From Saprospiraceae bacterium (GTDB lineage Bacteria > Bacteroidota > Bacteroidia > Chitinophagales > Saprospiraceae): a stretch of 64,000 bases of DNA. This document shows positions 17,973 through 27,325 of the stretch, one piece after another (positions within the stretch are counted from its first letter, which is position 1; the number at the start of each line of letters is the position of its first letter). Location of the stretch: positions 1 to 64,000 of the forward strand of contig JADKAS010000003.1 in assembly GCA_016715245.1 (NCBI GenBank), written 5' to 3'. A program made the position numbers and the translations under genes. Below the pieces are notes generated by a model, which saw only the letters and a list, made by a program, of their open reading frames with translations, ran no database searches and was not told the DNA's origin.

Positions 17973-18953
17973 TTATATATATTTTGAGAAATATTCCATT
18001 TCTTTTTTGAAATCCATAGAAGGATTTTCAATTTGAAGATTCTTAATTTGCTCAAGTTGTGCTGTGCACATCCTTTTGTAATCAATATGGGTTTCAAACT
18101 GCGGTCGGTGATGATACGCAGATCGTATTTTCTCCGTTTTTTGTACTGTCGATTTTGTATTTTCCGAAAGGAAAGTATTGGAAAAATAATCCGTAATTTC
18201 CTGGTGTGCCATTTCATTGGGATGAATAAGATCTTTTTCATAAAATCTGTAATCTCTCAACTGATCCGTCACAATTTCATAGGAAGGAAAATAAATAATG
18301 TTTGTAAACTTTTCCGTCATGATATGCGCTACTTCGATCAGCCTCGATTTGGAGCGGTTATTTTCGATCAATCCGTCCTTAATATGGCGAACAGGGCTGA
18401 CAGTAAAAAGTATGGTTAGCTGTGGTAATTTTTCCCTGAGTTTTGTAATTATGTCAGACAAGGAGGAAACCATTTCTTCAATGGTAAGAAAGTTTTTGTC
18501 AAAATATGTTGCGGGAACCTTATGGCAGTTGGCTACAACTTCATTATTGTCTTTTCTTCTGTAAACAATGGATGTACCAAGGGTAATACATAAAAAAGTG
18601 GTTTTTTGCAAAAAAGAAAATGCCGAAGACACCCTGTTTTCAATATTCAAAAGCACCTCCTCGGGGTTTAATGCTGAAACGTCGCTATGAAAATCAAAAT
18701 GGTAAAATACCCCGTTTTGTTCCAAGACTTCTTCTCTGCCAGGTTTTTGATTTTTCAAAGCACAATCAAGTAATTTTGAAATGCTTACAGGATTGTACAC
18801 CGTTCCAAAAGGATTATAGATTACATTAAATTTTCTTTCATCAAGCCATTTTCCCAAAACCACTGAAAAACACGAACCCAAGAGCAAAATGTTGTCTTCG
18901 TAACCTATAGAAACTTGACTTTTGATTTGTGGTACTCCGGTAAACAAATTCAT
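17973..18953 (-). CDS. GSCFA domain-containing protein
   Basis: The 326-residue protein carries the family-naming motif near its N-terminus (LLLGSCFSVVLG, here GSCFS) and the conserved NPFGTVYNP block. HPNEMAHQ near residue 245 resembles a catalytic Asp-x-x-His block of SGNH/GDSL-like esterases, with which the family shares features. The biochemical role is not established; an ester or acyl hydrolase of cell-surface material is a plausible inference. It lies 10 bases after the FAH-family gene on the same strand, so the two are probably co-transcribed. Confidence 0.8.
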   Translation of the reverse strand: MNLFTGVPQIKSQVSIGYEDNILLLGSCFSVVLGKWLDERKFNVIYNPFGTVYNPVSISKLLDCALKNQKPGREEVLEQNGVFYHFDFHSDVSALNPEEVLLNIENRVSSAFSFLQKTTFLCITLGTSIVYRRKDNNEVVANCHKVPATYFDKNFLTIEEMVSSLSDIITKLREKLPQLTILFTVSPVRHIKDGLIENNRSKSRLIEVAHIMTEKFTNIIYFPSYEIVTDQLRDYRFYEKDLIHPNEMAHQEITDYFSNTFLSENTKSTVQKTEKIRSAYHHRPQFETHIDYKRMCTAQLEQIKNLQIENPSMDFKKEMEYFSKYI

Positions 18954-18963
18954 AGTGGCAATA

Positions 18964-19572
18964 TTATTTTATACGGCATTCCAGGATTTTTTGATCTCCA
19001 AGAAATCCTTCAAGATGATCACCGATTTCGATTTTGCCAACACCGGCAGGGGTTCCGGTATATATGAGGTCTCCTTTTTGCAAGGTAAAATACTTTGAGA
19101 CATAACAAATCAGATCATTAAAAGGGAAAATCATATTTTTGGTGTTTCCGTCCTGCCTCACCTGACCGTTGACTTTAAGTACAAAAGGAATATTGTTTTT
19201 GTCAAAGTTTTTGAGAGGAAAAAAGGGAGAAAGTACGGCAGAATGATCAAAAGACTTGGCAATTTCCCAGGGGTGTCCCTTTTGTTTTAGTTCGTCCTGA
19301 AGATCTCTTGCGGTAAAATCAATACCAAGTCCGATTTCATCGTAATAATCATCTGCAAATTCCGGTAAAACCTGTTTTCCGTTCTTTTTAATTTTTAAAA
19401 CCACTTCCAGTTCGAAGTGAATTTCCTTACTGAAAGTTGGGTGATAAAAAGGTTTATTGTCCAGCAATAATGCTGTGGGCGGCTTCATAAAAACAATAGG
19501 ATTTTGGGGTAGTGGGTTGTTAAGTTCCGCGGCATGTTCTGCATAATTACGCCCGATACAAAATATTTTCAT
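18964..19572 (-). CDS. Fumarylacetoacetate hydrolase (FAH) family protein
   Basis: At 202 residues this matches the short FAH-domain proteins (YcgM/FAHD1 type). Visible family motifs are CIGRNYAEHAAEL at the start, metal-binding acidic residues in HFELEVVLKI and GLGIDFTARDLQ, and KGDLIYTGTPAGVG near the end. Members cleave or decarboxylate beta-diketo acids, for example acylpyruvates and oxaloacetate. It sits 21 bases after the helicase gene and upstream of the GSCFA gene, with no catabolic cluster nearby. Acylpyruvase or oxaloacetate decarboxylase activity is the best guess. Confidence 0.88.
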   Translation of the reverse strand: MKIFCIGRNYAEHAAELNNPLPQNPIVFMKPPTALLLDNKPFYHPTFSKEIHFELEVVLKIKKNGKQVLPEFADDYYDEIGLGIDFTARDLQDELKQKGHPWEIAKSFDHSAVLSPFFPLKNFDKNNIPFVLKVNGQVRQDGNTKNMIFPFNDLICYVSKYFTLQKGDLIYTGTPAGVGKIEIGDHLEGFLGDQKILECRIK

Positions 19573-19593
19573 ATCATTTTTTTTTACTTTTAT

Positions 19594-22500
19594 CTATTCA
19601 TCATCCTCTGAAAAAGTAAGTTTCAACGGCGCATTTTTGGTTATAAAATTGCACCAGGAACATTCCTCTTTTCCACATCCTTTGGTAAATTCGTGATTTT
19701 TGATTTGGGTGTACGCCGTGATTAATTCCTGCGACACATACTCCTTGGCCTGAGGGCTTATGGAGACTTCTTTGTAATCATATTCATTAGCTTTGTTTTT
19801 TTCAACAAAGTCCATGACGGCTTTTTCCAGTTTCCAATTATTTCTTTTGTCGGCATCAATCAACAGGCTGTAAAACACCAACTGCCTCCAGTAATCCCCT
19901 ACCGGATTTTCTTTTTCCGGGTTGTAAGGTCTTAGTTTTTCTGTATTAAACTTTCCGGTTTTATAATCGGTCACCAATATGGATCCATCCAAGATGCTGA
20001 TCTTATCCAGTTTTCCGGAGATAGGTACTCCTTTGTGGTGGACATTTTTTATAGTGTATTCAATCTCATATTTTTTAGGTTTCAACCAGGAATCTGAATA
20101 TTTTTCAAAATACTGAGTCAATACTTCTCTACCCAGATAGGTATATCGTTCAAACTCTGATTTTGTAAAATGTGAATGATATTTTTTTAAGCCTTTGTCA
20201 AAAAGGGAAATCAATTTTTCAACACTGCCATAGGATCTTGGTGTGGACAATTCTATATCCCTGAAAAACAACTCCAGAGCGTAATGTATGGCATTTCCAT
20301 AGCCCATGGTGGCATTTCTTCCCATGGGTATTTTGAGTATTTTTTCAAAGTAGAAAGTTAAAGGACAGTCCAGATATTTATTTAAACTGGTAGCACTGAT
20401 GCTGAAATTTTCAAGAATCTTGTCGATCTCTTCTTTTGAGATGAGTTCTTTTATTTCCGGGGCGAATAAAAACAACACTGTTTTATAAGCAATAACATCT
20501 TGATCTCCGATTTCCAAAGTTTTGATGTCAGAAATATCAGGGATGATTTCGGAAAGAAACTGGGTAGGCATTTCTTCTTTATTTTTATCATCTCTGACGA
20601 TATAAGACAAATACAGATTGGATTTTGCCCTTGTCAAAGCCACATAAAACAATCTTCTCAAGTCTTCGGTTTCCACAACTTTGGAATCGGAAAAGATGGT
20701 GGGCGGAAAGGAATACTGATGGCTGTTTCTTCTTTTTTTCTCCCATGCCGTCTGGTTATTTCGCATGATAAATACATGTTCAAATTCAAGTCCTTTGGCG
20801 CCGTGTGTCGTCATAAAGTTGACACCGTTTTTGTCAGAAATTATTTTGTTGATGGAAAGTCTTAAACCATTTTGTTGCATTTTTTTGATAATATCCAATA
20901 ATTCTCTGACGCCAAATCTTTCATTTTTTGAAGACTCCTCTTTTACCAGATCAAAAAAGGTATTTAACAGCTGAAGTTCAAAACTTTGGTCCTTTCCTTT
21001 TAAGACATGGCCCAGAATACCACTTTCTGTCAATATTTTCTGAATCAGGGTTTGTATGGTAACATTGGTAAAATCAGTAATCCAGGATTCGAGAAGATTG
21101 TAAACACCATTTATTTTTTCTACGTCCGTTATTCCCAATTTTTGCAAAAGTTGTTTATCGTTGAGAACGTCTCTCCATTTCGGATACACTGTTTTTGATT
21201 CAGATGGTTTTTCTTCCTCATCCAGACTAAAATTATTTCTGCAATGAACGGCTACTTTGCCGATATCCAGTGGGCTTACATAGAAAAAATCAAAATGGAG
21301 AATAGAGAAAATGAGGTAGTCACCACTGTGGGTTTCTTTCATTTCTTCAAACAAATAATGCAGGATGGTGATCACTTTAATCACCAATGGTTGGGCAAGG
21401 ACATCGACACTTCTTTTTACCTGAAGCGGAATTTTTTCTTTATTAAAATATTCTATCAGGTTTTCTCCGATTTTATGCATCGGATAAAGTACCGCTATCT
21501 GATGATAAGGTACACCTGAAGCGGATAATTCTTTAATTTTCCGGATAATACCTATTTCTTCATGGGTAATATTTTCGAATTTAAGCACTTCAGGTTTTAT
21601 ATCCAGATGATTTTTTTCCGGATGACTGGCAATAAGATTTTTGGTTAAACCTTCAAAACGGTTGATAAGCCGGACGTTATTATTCTGAATCAAATTTTTT
21701 GACAGGTCCAGTATGGTTTGCACCGATCTGTAGTTTTCTTCCAATACAACAATTTCTGGTGAAAATTTGACCGCAAAATCTTCTATACTACTCATATTGG
21801 CGCCTTGAAAGCGATAAATACTTTGGTCATCATCGCCAACAATAAAAATATTTGGTTTTTCCCAGTAGGATACCAACTGGAAGAGTAACGCATTCTGGGC
21901 ACCATTGGTATCCTGATATTCATCAACCATGACATATTGATATTTTTCTTGGTATTTTGCCAGCAGGTTGTCCTTTTCCTGAAACTTTTTAATAACCCAA
22001 AGAATCATATCGTGATAATCATACCGTTCATGTTTTTTTAAAAGATTTTTATAATTTTCAAATTCTTTGGCGGCGTGGACGACAACCTGATACTTTTTTA
22101 AATCGTCTTCAATCGTTCTCACTTTTAAATCTCCCTTTTTATAACTTTGACCATTCGCGGATCCGTTTTTTTTATATACATAGTCTTCATGGGGATTTTC
22201 CGGATCAGTGATGGATGCTTTAAAGACTTCATAAGCAAAAGAAATTGTATCATAAGACCAGTCTTCCTGTTTCATGGTGTTGAACAGGTTTTTTAATTTG
22301 GGCACCTCATAATATACATCCTGTTTAAACCTTTTGAGGGGATGATCCTTGGGGAAATTGTCAATCAATTCCCTTAAGATTTCAATTTCTTCAAGGTCTG
22401 AAATTTGCTGCAAATCTCGGAATTCCCCGAATTCTCCTATATTCTCCATGATTACCTGGTTGCAAAAACCATGAAAGGTAAAAATATTCACCTGATAGGC

Positions 22501-22770
22501 ATCGGGACCGATAAATTGCAGAAGTCGGTTTCTCATTTCCACCGCAGCCGCATCGGTGTAGGTAAGACAAAGGATGTTATGAGGGAAGACATCCGTGGAT
22601 TTAAGAATATGGCCGACACGCATGGCCAGCAATTGTGTTTTTCCGGTACCCGGACCGGCAATGGTCATGACGGGGCCTTCAGTTGACATGACAGCTTGTT
22701 TTTGTGCTTTGTTTAGTTTGGTGAAAGCTGTTTCGTATTTTAATTCAAGGGAATGTTTGTTGTCTGACAT
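19594..22770 (-). CDS. UvrD/Rep-family superfamily 1 helicase with C-terminal PD-(D/E)XK (RecB-type) nuclease domain
   Basis: In 1058 residues the helicase motifs run in order: Walker A AGPGTGKTQ (38-46), motif Ia LTYTDAAAVEMRNR, DEYQDT (283-288), GDDDQSIYRFQG (312-323), and FYVALTRAKSNLYLSY. A RecB-type nuclease follows, with GKLDKI and TDYKTGK holding catalytic acidic and Lys residues. Cys in LDCPLTFYFEKIL, together with Cys 1032, 1037 and 1040 (CGKEECSWC), forms the four-cysteine pattern of iron-sulfur nucleases such as AddB. The layout resembles AddA/PcrA-nuclease fusions that process DNA ends. No AddB partner is adjacent, so it may act alone. It heads a three-gene minus-strand run. Confidence 0.9.
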   Translation of the reverse strand: MSDNKHSLELKYETAFTKLNKAQKQAVMSTEGPVMTIAGPGTGKTQLLAMRVGHILKSTDVFPHNILCLTYTDAAAVEMRNRLLQFIGPDAYQVNIFTFHGFCNQVIMENIGEFGEFRDLQQISDLEEIEILRELIDNFPKDHPLKRFKQDVYYEVPKLKNLFNTMKQEDWSYDTISFAYEVFKASITDPENPHEDYVYKKNGSANGQSYKKGDLKVRTIEDDLKKYQVVVHAAKEFENYKNLLKKHERYDYHDMILWVIKKFQEKDNLLAKYQEKYQYVMVDEYQDTNGAQNALLFQLVSYWEKPNIFIVGDDDQSIYRFQGANMSSIEDFAVKFSPEIVVLEENYRSVQTILDLSKNLIQNNNVRLINRFEGLTKNLIASHPEKNHLDIKPEVLKFENITHEEIGIIRKIKELSASGVPYHQIAVLYPMHKIGENLIEYFNKEKIPLQVKRSVDVLAQPLVIKVITILHYLFEEMKETHSGDYLIFSILHFDFFYVSPLDIGKVAVHCRNNFSLDEEEKPSESKTVYPKWRDVLNDKQLLQKLGITDVEKINGVYNLLESWITDFTNVTIQTLIQKILTESGILGHVLKGKDQSFELQLLNTFFDLVKEESSKNERFGVRELLDIIKKMQQNGLRLSINKIISDKNGVNFMTTHGAKGLEFEHVFIMRNNQTAWEKKRRNSHQYSFPPTIFSDSKVVETEDLRRLFYVALTRAKSNLYLSYIVRDDKNKEEMPTQFLSEIIPDISDIKTLEIGDQDVIAYKTVLFLFAPEIKELISKEEIDKILENFSISATSLNKYLDCPLTFYFEKILKIPMGRNATMGYGNAIHYALELFFRDIELSTPRSYGSVEKLISLFDKGLKKYHSHFTKSEFERYTYLGREVLTQYFEKYSDSWLKPKKYEIEYTIKNVHHKGVPISGKLDKISILDGSILVTDYKTGKFNTEKLRPYNPEKENPVGDYWRQLVFYSLLIDADKRNNWKLEKAVMDFVEKNKANEYDYKEVSISPQAKEYVSQELITAYTQIKNHEFTKGCGKEECSWCNFITKNAPLKLTFSEDDE

Positions 22771-22798
22771 ATAGTGAACCAGTTATTTTCGAAAAATA

Positions 22799-22806
22799 CA
22801 AAGGTA
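22799..22806 (-). promoter_or_regulatory. Putative -7 element for the helicase gene
   Basis: TACCTTTG on the minus strand matches TAnnTTTG and lies about 29 bases upstream of the helicase ATG. A TTG occurs 22 bases further upstream, slightly too far for the usual spacing. Confidence 0.4.
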
Positions 22807-23366
22807 AATAAGATAAACTACTTTGTGTCAAATAAGCGTTGGTTTGTGTGTATAACAAATTGCATAATTTACTTTTGAAATTGTCCTATACTTGGCCTTA
22901 AAGGAAGAAAATTGACATAGTGAGATATTTTTTTTCTTTTTTTTCTTGATAAAAATAAAAGAAACAAAAAAAAAATCAAGGCCAAAAAAGGCGATTGCAA
23001 GCACCGCTCGTTCCCGAATCTCCATTTACGCTCCATTTGCCAGATTCTACCTTTTTCCTAAGTTAGTTTTTATTCTGAAGTTAAATTTACCATTGTACCC
23101 AAGAAGGCTTATTTCGCTATTCCGATTCTTTACTCTCTATCGCTGGTTTTTGGCCGGAAAGTCGAGTTTTAAAAAGTTCGGTTTCAAACTGAATTGTGGA
23201 GCCACATTTATATTATGGAAAATTTGTGCAATTTGTTATACACACCGTCGGATTTGGTACAATGTCTTTCGGAAATGGAATCAAGCAATTCCATTTTATT
23301 TTCGGTTGTAAATTCAATGAAGTGACCTGATTACAAATATTTTTCCTTTAAAACTGGAATTTACAT

Positions 23367-23374
23367 TACTTTTG
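23367..23374 (+). promoter_or_regulatory. Putative -7 element for fabG
   Basis: TACTTTTG matches TAnnTTTG and lies 16 bases before the fabG ATG. No TTG at the usual -33 distance is present, so the call is moderate. Confidence 0.4.
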
Positions 23375-23390
23375 CAGCAAAAAAAAGAAG

Positions 23391-24134
23391 ATGTTACAAG
23401 GAAAAGTTGCTCTCGTCACCGGAGGATCCAGAGGTATAGGAGAATCCATCGTCCGAAAGTTTGCCGCCAATGGAGCAAATGTTGTTTTTACCTATCTTTC
23501 TTCAGTTGAAAAAGCGGAAAACCTTGCGCGCGAAGTCGCTGAAGAATACGGAGTAAAGGTAAAAGCTGTCAAATCGGATGCTTCAAAATATACAGAATCT
23601 GAAAACCTGATCAATCTCATTGTTGAGGAGTTTGGAAAAATTGATATTCTGGTCAACAATGCAGGTATTACGAAAGATACCCTTATGTTGAGAATGAGTG
23701 AAGAACAATGGGATGATGTAATGGAAGTAAACCTTAAGTCTGTTTTTAATTTGACCAAACACGTATTAAAACCCATGATGAAAAACAGATCCGGATCTAT
23801 TATAAACATGGGTTCTGTTGTTGGTGTTTTTGGCAATGCCGGTCAGGCAAATTATGCTGCTTCCAAAGCAGGCATCATTGGGTTTTCAAAATCAATTGCC
23901 AAAGAGGTAGGTTCCCGAAATATTCGATGCAATGTAATTGCTCCCGGATTTATAGAAACCGATATGACGCACGCACTGACAGACGACCAGAAAAAAGCCT
24001 ATGCAGACAGCATACCGCTTAAAAAGCTGGGAAGTGGTGACGACGTGGCCAATGCCTGTGTTTTTCTGGGAAGCGATATGGGTCAATACGTCACCGGTCA
24101 GGTGTTGAGTGTTTGCGGTGGACTAAATTGTTAA
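23391..24134 (+). CDS. fabG: 3-oxoacyl-[acyl-carrier-protein] reductase
   Basis: The 247-residue protein is a classical short-chain dehydrogenase. It has the nucleotide loop TGGSRGIGE at the N-terminus, NNAG at 89-92, the catalytic tetrad Asn114, Ser142, Tyr155, Lys159 (YAASK), and the FabG-type MNRSG-like loop (KNRSGSIINMGSVVGVFGNAG). It ends DGG-like (VCGGLNC). FabG reduces 3-oxoacyl-ACP with NADPH in each fatty-acid elongation cycle. A pseudouridine synthase gene follows after 10 bases, so the two may be co-transcribed. The broken KAS III gene is 20 kb away and not part of this unit. Confidence 0.92.
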   Translation: MLQGKVALVTGGSRGIGESIVRKFAANGANVVFTYLSSVEKAENLAREVAEEYGVKVKAVKSDASKYTESENLINLIVEEFGKIDILVNNAGITKDTLMLRMSEEQWDDVMEVNLKSVFNLTKHVLKPMMKNRSGSIINMGSVVGVFGNAGQANYAASKAGIIGFSKSIAKEVGSRNIRCNVIAPGFIETDMTHALTDDQKKAYADSIPLKKLGSGDDVANACVFLGSDMGQYVTGQVLSVCGGLNC

Positions 24135-24144
24135 ACCATTTCTA

Positions 24145-24858
24145 TTGGAAAGTATAAGTCTAAATAAATATATTGCCGATTCCGGCGTTTGTTCCAGAAG
24201 ACAGGCAGATACGTTTATTGAAGAAGGCAGGGTTACATTAAACGGCAATATAGCCCGCAAAGGAAATCGTGTGGAACCGGGAGATGTGGTATCATTGGAT
24301 GGAAAAACCATATCATCCTCAGAAAAAAAAAGAATCTACATTGCACTCAACAAACCTGTTGGTGTGACATGCACCACAGACACGGATGATCCTGATAATA
24401 TTATTGATTTTTTGCAATTTCCCGAAAGGATATTTCCGATCGGAAGACTGGATAAAATGTCAGAAGGATTACTTCTCCTGACCAATGATGGAGACATCGT
24501 CAATAAAATTTTGAGGTCCCGCAATAACCACGAAAAAGAATACATCGTCGAAGTAAATAAAATGGTTATTCCTGAATTTGTGGAACAAATGTCAGGCGGG
24601 GTACCTGTTTTGGATACCATAACCAAACCATGTTATGTTGAAAGAATAGATGATTTCAGGTTCAGAATCATCCTTACCCAGGGATTAAACCGTCAGATCA
24701 GAAGAATGTGTGCCTATCTGGGCTATCACGTAAAAAAATTGACAAGAGTGAGAATTATGCACATCACATTGGGGGACCTTCCGCCAAAAGGATGGAGATA
24801 CCTTACAGATAAAGAAATGGCAAAAATGAATGAAATGATTCAGTTTTCAGATAAGTAG
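24145..24858 (+). CDS. rluF: 23S rRNA pseudouridine(2604) synthase, RluF-type
   Basis: This 237-residue RsuA-family enzyme has an N-terminal S4 domain (SLNKYIADSGVCSRRQAD), the catalytic-Asp motif GRLDKMSEGLLLLTNDGD, and GLNRQIRRMCAYLGYHVKKLTR. The HEKEYIV and GVPVLDT segments match RluF better than RsuA or RluB. The family isomerises uridine to pseudouridine in rRNA. The start is TTG at 24145; no ATG lies at a better place before the S4 domain. It follows fabG by 10 bases. Confidence 0.88.
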   Translation: MESISLNKYIADSGVCSRRQADTFIEEGRVTLNGNIARKGNRVEPGDVVSLDGKTISSSEKKRIYIALNKPVGVTCTTDTDDPDNIIDFLQFPERIFPIGRLDKMSEGLLLLTNDGDIVNKILRSRNNHEKEYIVEVNKMVIPEFVEQMSGGVPVLDTITKPCYVERIDDFRFRIILTQGLNRQIRRMCAYLGYHVKKLTRVRIMHITLGDLPPKGWRYLTDKEMAKMNEMIQFSDK

Positions 24859-25005
24859 ATCTTTATGGTTTAAAAAAATGAAATATCAAATTGTTATCAA
24901 ATCTTAAATTCCATTCACCATTTGACAAACCGAAATGTCTTTTTTTTATGATGGAATTACTGTAAATAAAGCCCGGAACCGAGGTTTCTGTCAGGAAAAA
25001 TAATG

Positions 25006-26529
25006 CTATATTTTTATCACCTGTTTGCCGTAATATATTTTTTCATGCTGGTCGTCAGGATAAAATTCAATGTTGTATCTGCCTGAAGGAAAAGTCGAAA
25101 TGTCAATTTCTTCCAGCACCGACCAATTAACTTGTTTTTGTACTAGTATTTTACCCTCTGTATTAGATACTATAAGTGTACCGCTGCGATGTACCTCAGG
25201 TATTTTGACCTGAAACACACCGCTTGAGGGGTTTGGAAATACCTCTATTTCGCGCCTATAGTACACTGTTTCCCCAAAAAGGGATGTTATGGTCGGATCG
25301 CATTTTTTATCCTCATCTACACGAAAACGGGGAAAATTCGGAAGTGTGCCGCTGTTTGAGTTGGGCAGTTTGATAGCATTTTGAACAAAGTCACAAGCTT
25401 TACCGGGTTCATCCGGTTTATTAATGACATGCAAAGAATAAGAGCCGTTTTTCGGTGTCATATATATTTTACAGTCGGGACCTTGTGCCATGAGAAATAA
25501 GCGGGTTGGAAAGGGATCCAGGGTTCCGTTATAGCTATCAATGAATCTGACACCATTTTGAACATTATTTTCCCAGGTGTCAACCTGATATAAATCTACA
25601 CTAGATGAGCAATAAATAAAGCGACTATTGGGAGACCATTCTACACTACTAAATAAAATAGTATTCCTGTCTATTGAATCCGAAGGATACACCTCAATTT
25701 TTTTATGATTAGAAATCAAACCATTCAACCTGTCAAAATCGTAGACATGCAATTGATCATAATAATTGTATAGCGCCAGTTTTTTTCCATCCGGTGAAAA
25801 CTTAACTGTTCCACTGGCACTTGATCTGTCTCTGTCCAAAAATTGAAAAGTGTTTTGTATATGACTGAAATGTATTCCGTTTTCATTTAAACTGAATATC
25901 AAAAAAACTGAGTCGTTTACCATCGGTTTTATTACCCACCAGTTTTTTTTATTTTCATGTTGTATGGCCGAGAAATAAGAATACATGTGAAAAAAATTCG
26001 GGTAAAAGGGTTTATTTTTAAGTGTAACGGCACCATTTCCATTATCCAGGTTCATATCCACGTAAGTATAATTGAGCTGCATTGAATCTTTGATCTGAGG
26101 AAAATATAAATTTTTGGAATGTAATATATAATATCCTTTTGAATTACCGGGATCAGGCAATATAAGAACATCCTGAAAGCCAGGATAACCGTACTTACAA
26201 TCTTGCCAATAGAGATCGAACCAGGCACCTGCATTGATACTATCCCCGTTTGGCATTACATGGTGAAATCGGTTCATCACAGCACAACCATTGAAATAAA
26301 ACATCAGGTATCCGTTTTCATCACATATGGAAGCATTGTTTCTTGCAAATCCCTGAGGGATTTTTATAAATGCCGGCTCTCCTTTATTCCTGTTAAAATC
26401 CATCGTATAACCATTCTGCCCCCCTTCAGGATTGGTCTGATATCCTCCAACCCACACATAATCACCTTTGACCTGGGCGTTTGCCAAAAAAGGAAAAGTA
26501 AGTAAAATACTCAGGAGGATTCTATACAT
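25006..26529 (-). CDS. Type IX-secreted propeller-like protein, paralogue A
   Basis: The 507-residue protein has a signal peptide (ILLSILLTFPFLANAQ), a long beta-rich middle with WD/propeller-like strands (KFSPDGKKLALYNY, EWSPNSRFIYCSS, YQVDTWENN) and a type IX C-terminal sorting domain (EVFPNPSSGVFQV...SNTEGKIL...FPSGRYNI). It shares long motifs with the neighbour at 27326: DENGYLMFYFNGC, YGYPGFQ, and PDEPGKACDFVQNA before a FPRFR..CD segment. The two are diverged tandem paralogues. No enzyme motif is visible. An exported surface or extracellular protein of unknown ligand is the best description. Confidence 0.8.
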   Translation of the reverse strand: MYRILLSILLTFPFLANAQVKGDYVWVGGYQTNPEGGQNGYTMDFNRNKGEPAFIKIPQGFARNNASICDENGYLMFYFNGCAVMNRFHHVMPNGDSINAGAWFDLYWQDCKYGYPGFQDVLILPDPGNSKGYYILHSKNLYFPQIKDSMQLNYTYVDMNLDNGNGAVTLKNKPFYPNFFHMYSYFSAIQHENKKNWWVIKPMVNDSVFLIFSLNENGIHFSHIQNTFQFLDRDRSSASGTVKFSPDGKKLALYNYYDQLHVYDFDRLNGLISNHKKIEVYPSDSIDRNTILFSSVEWSPNSRFIYCSSSVDLYQVDTWENNVQNGVRFIDSYNGTLDPFPTRLFLMAQGPDCKIYMTPKNGSYSLHVINKPDEPGKACDFVQNAIKLPNSNSGTLPNFPRFRVDEDKKCDPTITSLFGETVYYRREIEVFPNPSSGVFQVKIPEVHRSGTLIVSNTEGKILVQKQVNWSVLEEIDISTFPSGRYNIEFYPDDQHEKIYYGKQVIKI

Positions 26530-26582
26530 AAATTACATTTTATTTAATCAAGATACAATCTCATTATACTTCATCCAAAATA

Positions 26583-27253
26583 TTAGTCAATAACAACTAT
26601 TTTTTTATTGGCAACATTTCCTTGATCATCTGAAAATCTGCAAATATATACTCCTTTTTGATTTATTAAATCAATCTCAAAAATATACATATTTTTGATT
26701 TCTTTTTGCAGAATCAACCTGCCAGAAACATCTGTAATGCCAAATATTCCATTATATACATCTTGAAAACTAATATTTATTTTTCGTTTAAAAATACTCC
26801 CAGCAACCAACCCTGATTGGATATCTTAATTTGATGACCCGGAATTTTATTTTTGTATATAAGTTTGCCGGATAAATCAGTTACCACAACTTTTTCAATC
26901 AAGGATGAACTTTTTACAAAAAATGTTTCCTGAGAAGGATTGGGGTAAACTGAAATTTTTGAGTTAAGTATCCTGGCTACTCTTGGCGTCACAGGAGTAC
27001 ATTTTGCCAGATCATCGTATAAGGTTTCTTCAAGGCTGTATTCAGCCAAAATTCCTCTCGCCATATAAACCCCCTTTCCTCCTTCAAGTGGACATTGATT
27101 GGCTATTTCTTCCAACATGACCATTTCGGCTGAATCAGGATCTTGTCCTTGCCATTTTTTAACCAAAACCTCTAAAACCCTTGCTTTGTTGTACCAATAG
27201 GTTTGGGTGAAAAAGACGGAAAACAATATCATGATTTTACATTGTTGATGCAA
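26583..27253 (-). pseudogene. Remnant of a type IX sorting-domain region, duplicated from the metzincin gene and frameshifted
   Basis: Residues from TYWYNKARVLEVLVKKWQG to CTPVTPR copy the region just before the sorting domain of the 28816 gene, and a sorting domain follows (VYPNPSQETF...TDLSGKLIY). At about 26800 it breaks off at QGWLLGVF, and a second, headless sorting-domain half (GITDVSGRLIL...KGVYICRF...KKIVVID) continues in another frame. There is no signal peptide or catalytic domain, and the homology to the parent gene begins abruptly near 27208. I read it as debris of at least two recombined genes. The separate pieces are 26777-27253 and 26583-26810. Confidence 0.7.
26982..27208 (-). 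repeat. Duplicated cassette, copy 1 (pairs with 29072-29298)
   Basis: This stretch aligns without gaps to 29072-29298. The first 119 bases (26982-27100) differ at one position; the remaining 108 differ at roughly one base in six. It encodes the conserved segment preceding the sorting domain. Confidence 0.85.
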
Positions 27254-27325
27254 TATATCCCTTTATTTTTATTACACCAAAACAGACAACCAAAATGTTT
27301 TTGATTGTGTCGATGATGACAGTTT

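Larger units (their letters stand above)
22771..23390. repeat. Gene-free 620-bp stretch with a perfect 18-bp inverted repeat
   Basis: GTGTGTATAACAAATTGC (22846-22863) and its exact reverse complement (23228-23245) enclose 364 bases with no convincing ORF. Inside are A/T tracts, the dyad CTTGAT/ATCAAG around 22946-22983 and GGCCAAAAAAGGC. The structure resembles a small non-autonomous element, but no target duplication was identified. Promoters of the flanking divergent genes lie at both ends. Confidence 0.45.

Noticed and set aside
22946..23311. Plus-strand frame of 121 residues in the inverted-repeat region
   Set aside because: Low-complexity, Lys/Phe/Arg-rich composition with no family pattern; it runs across the inverted repeat.
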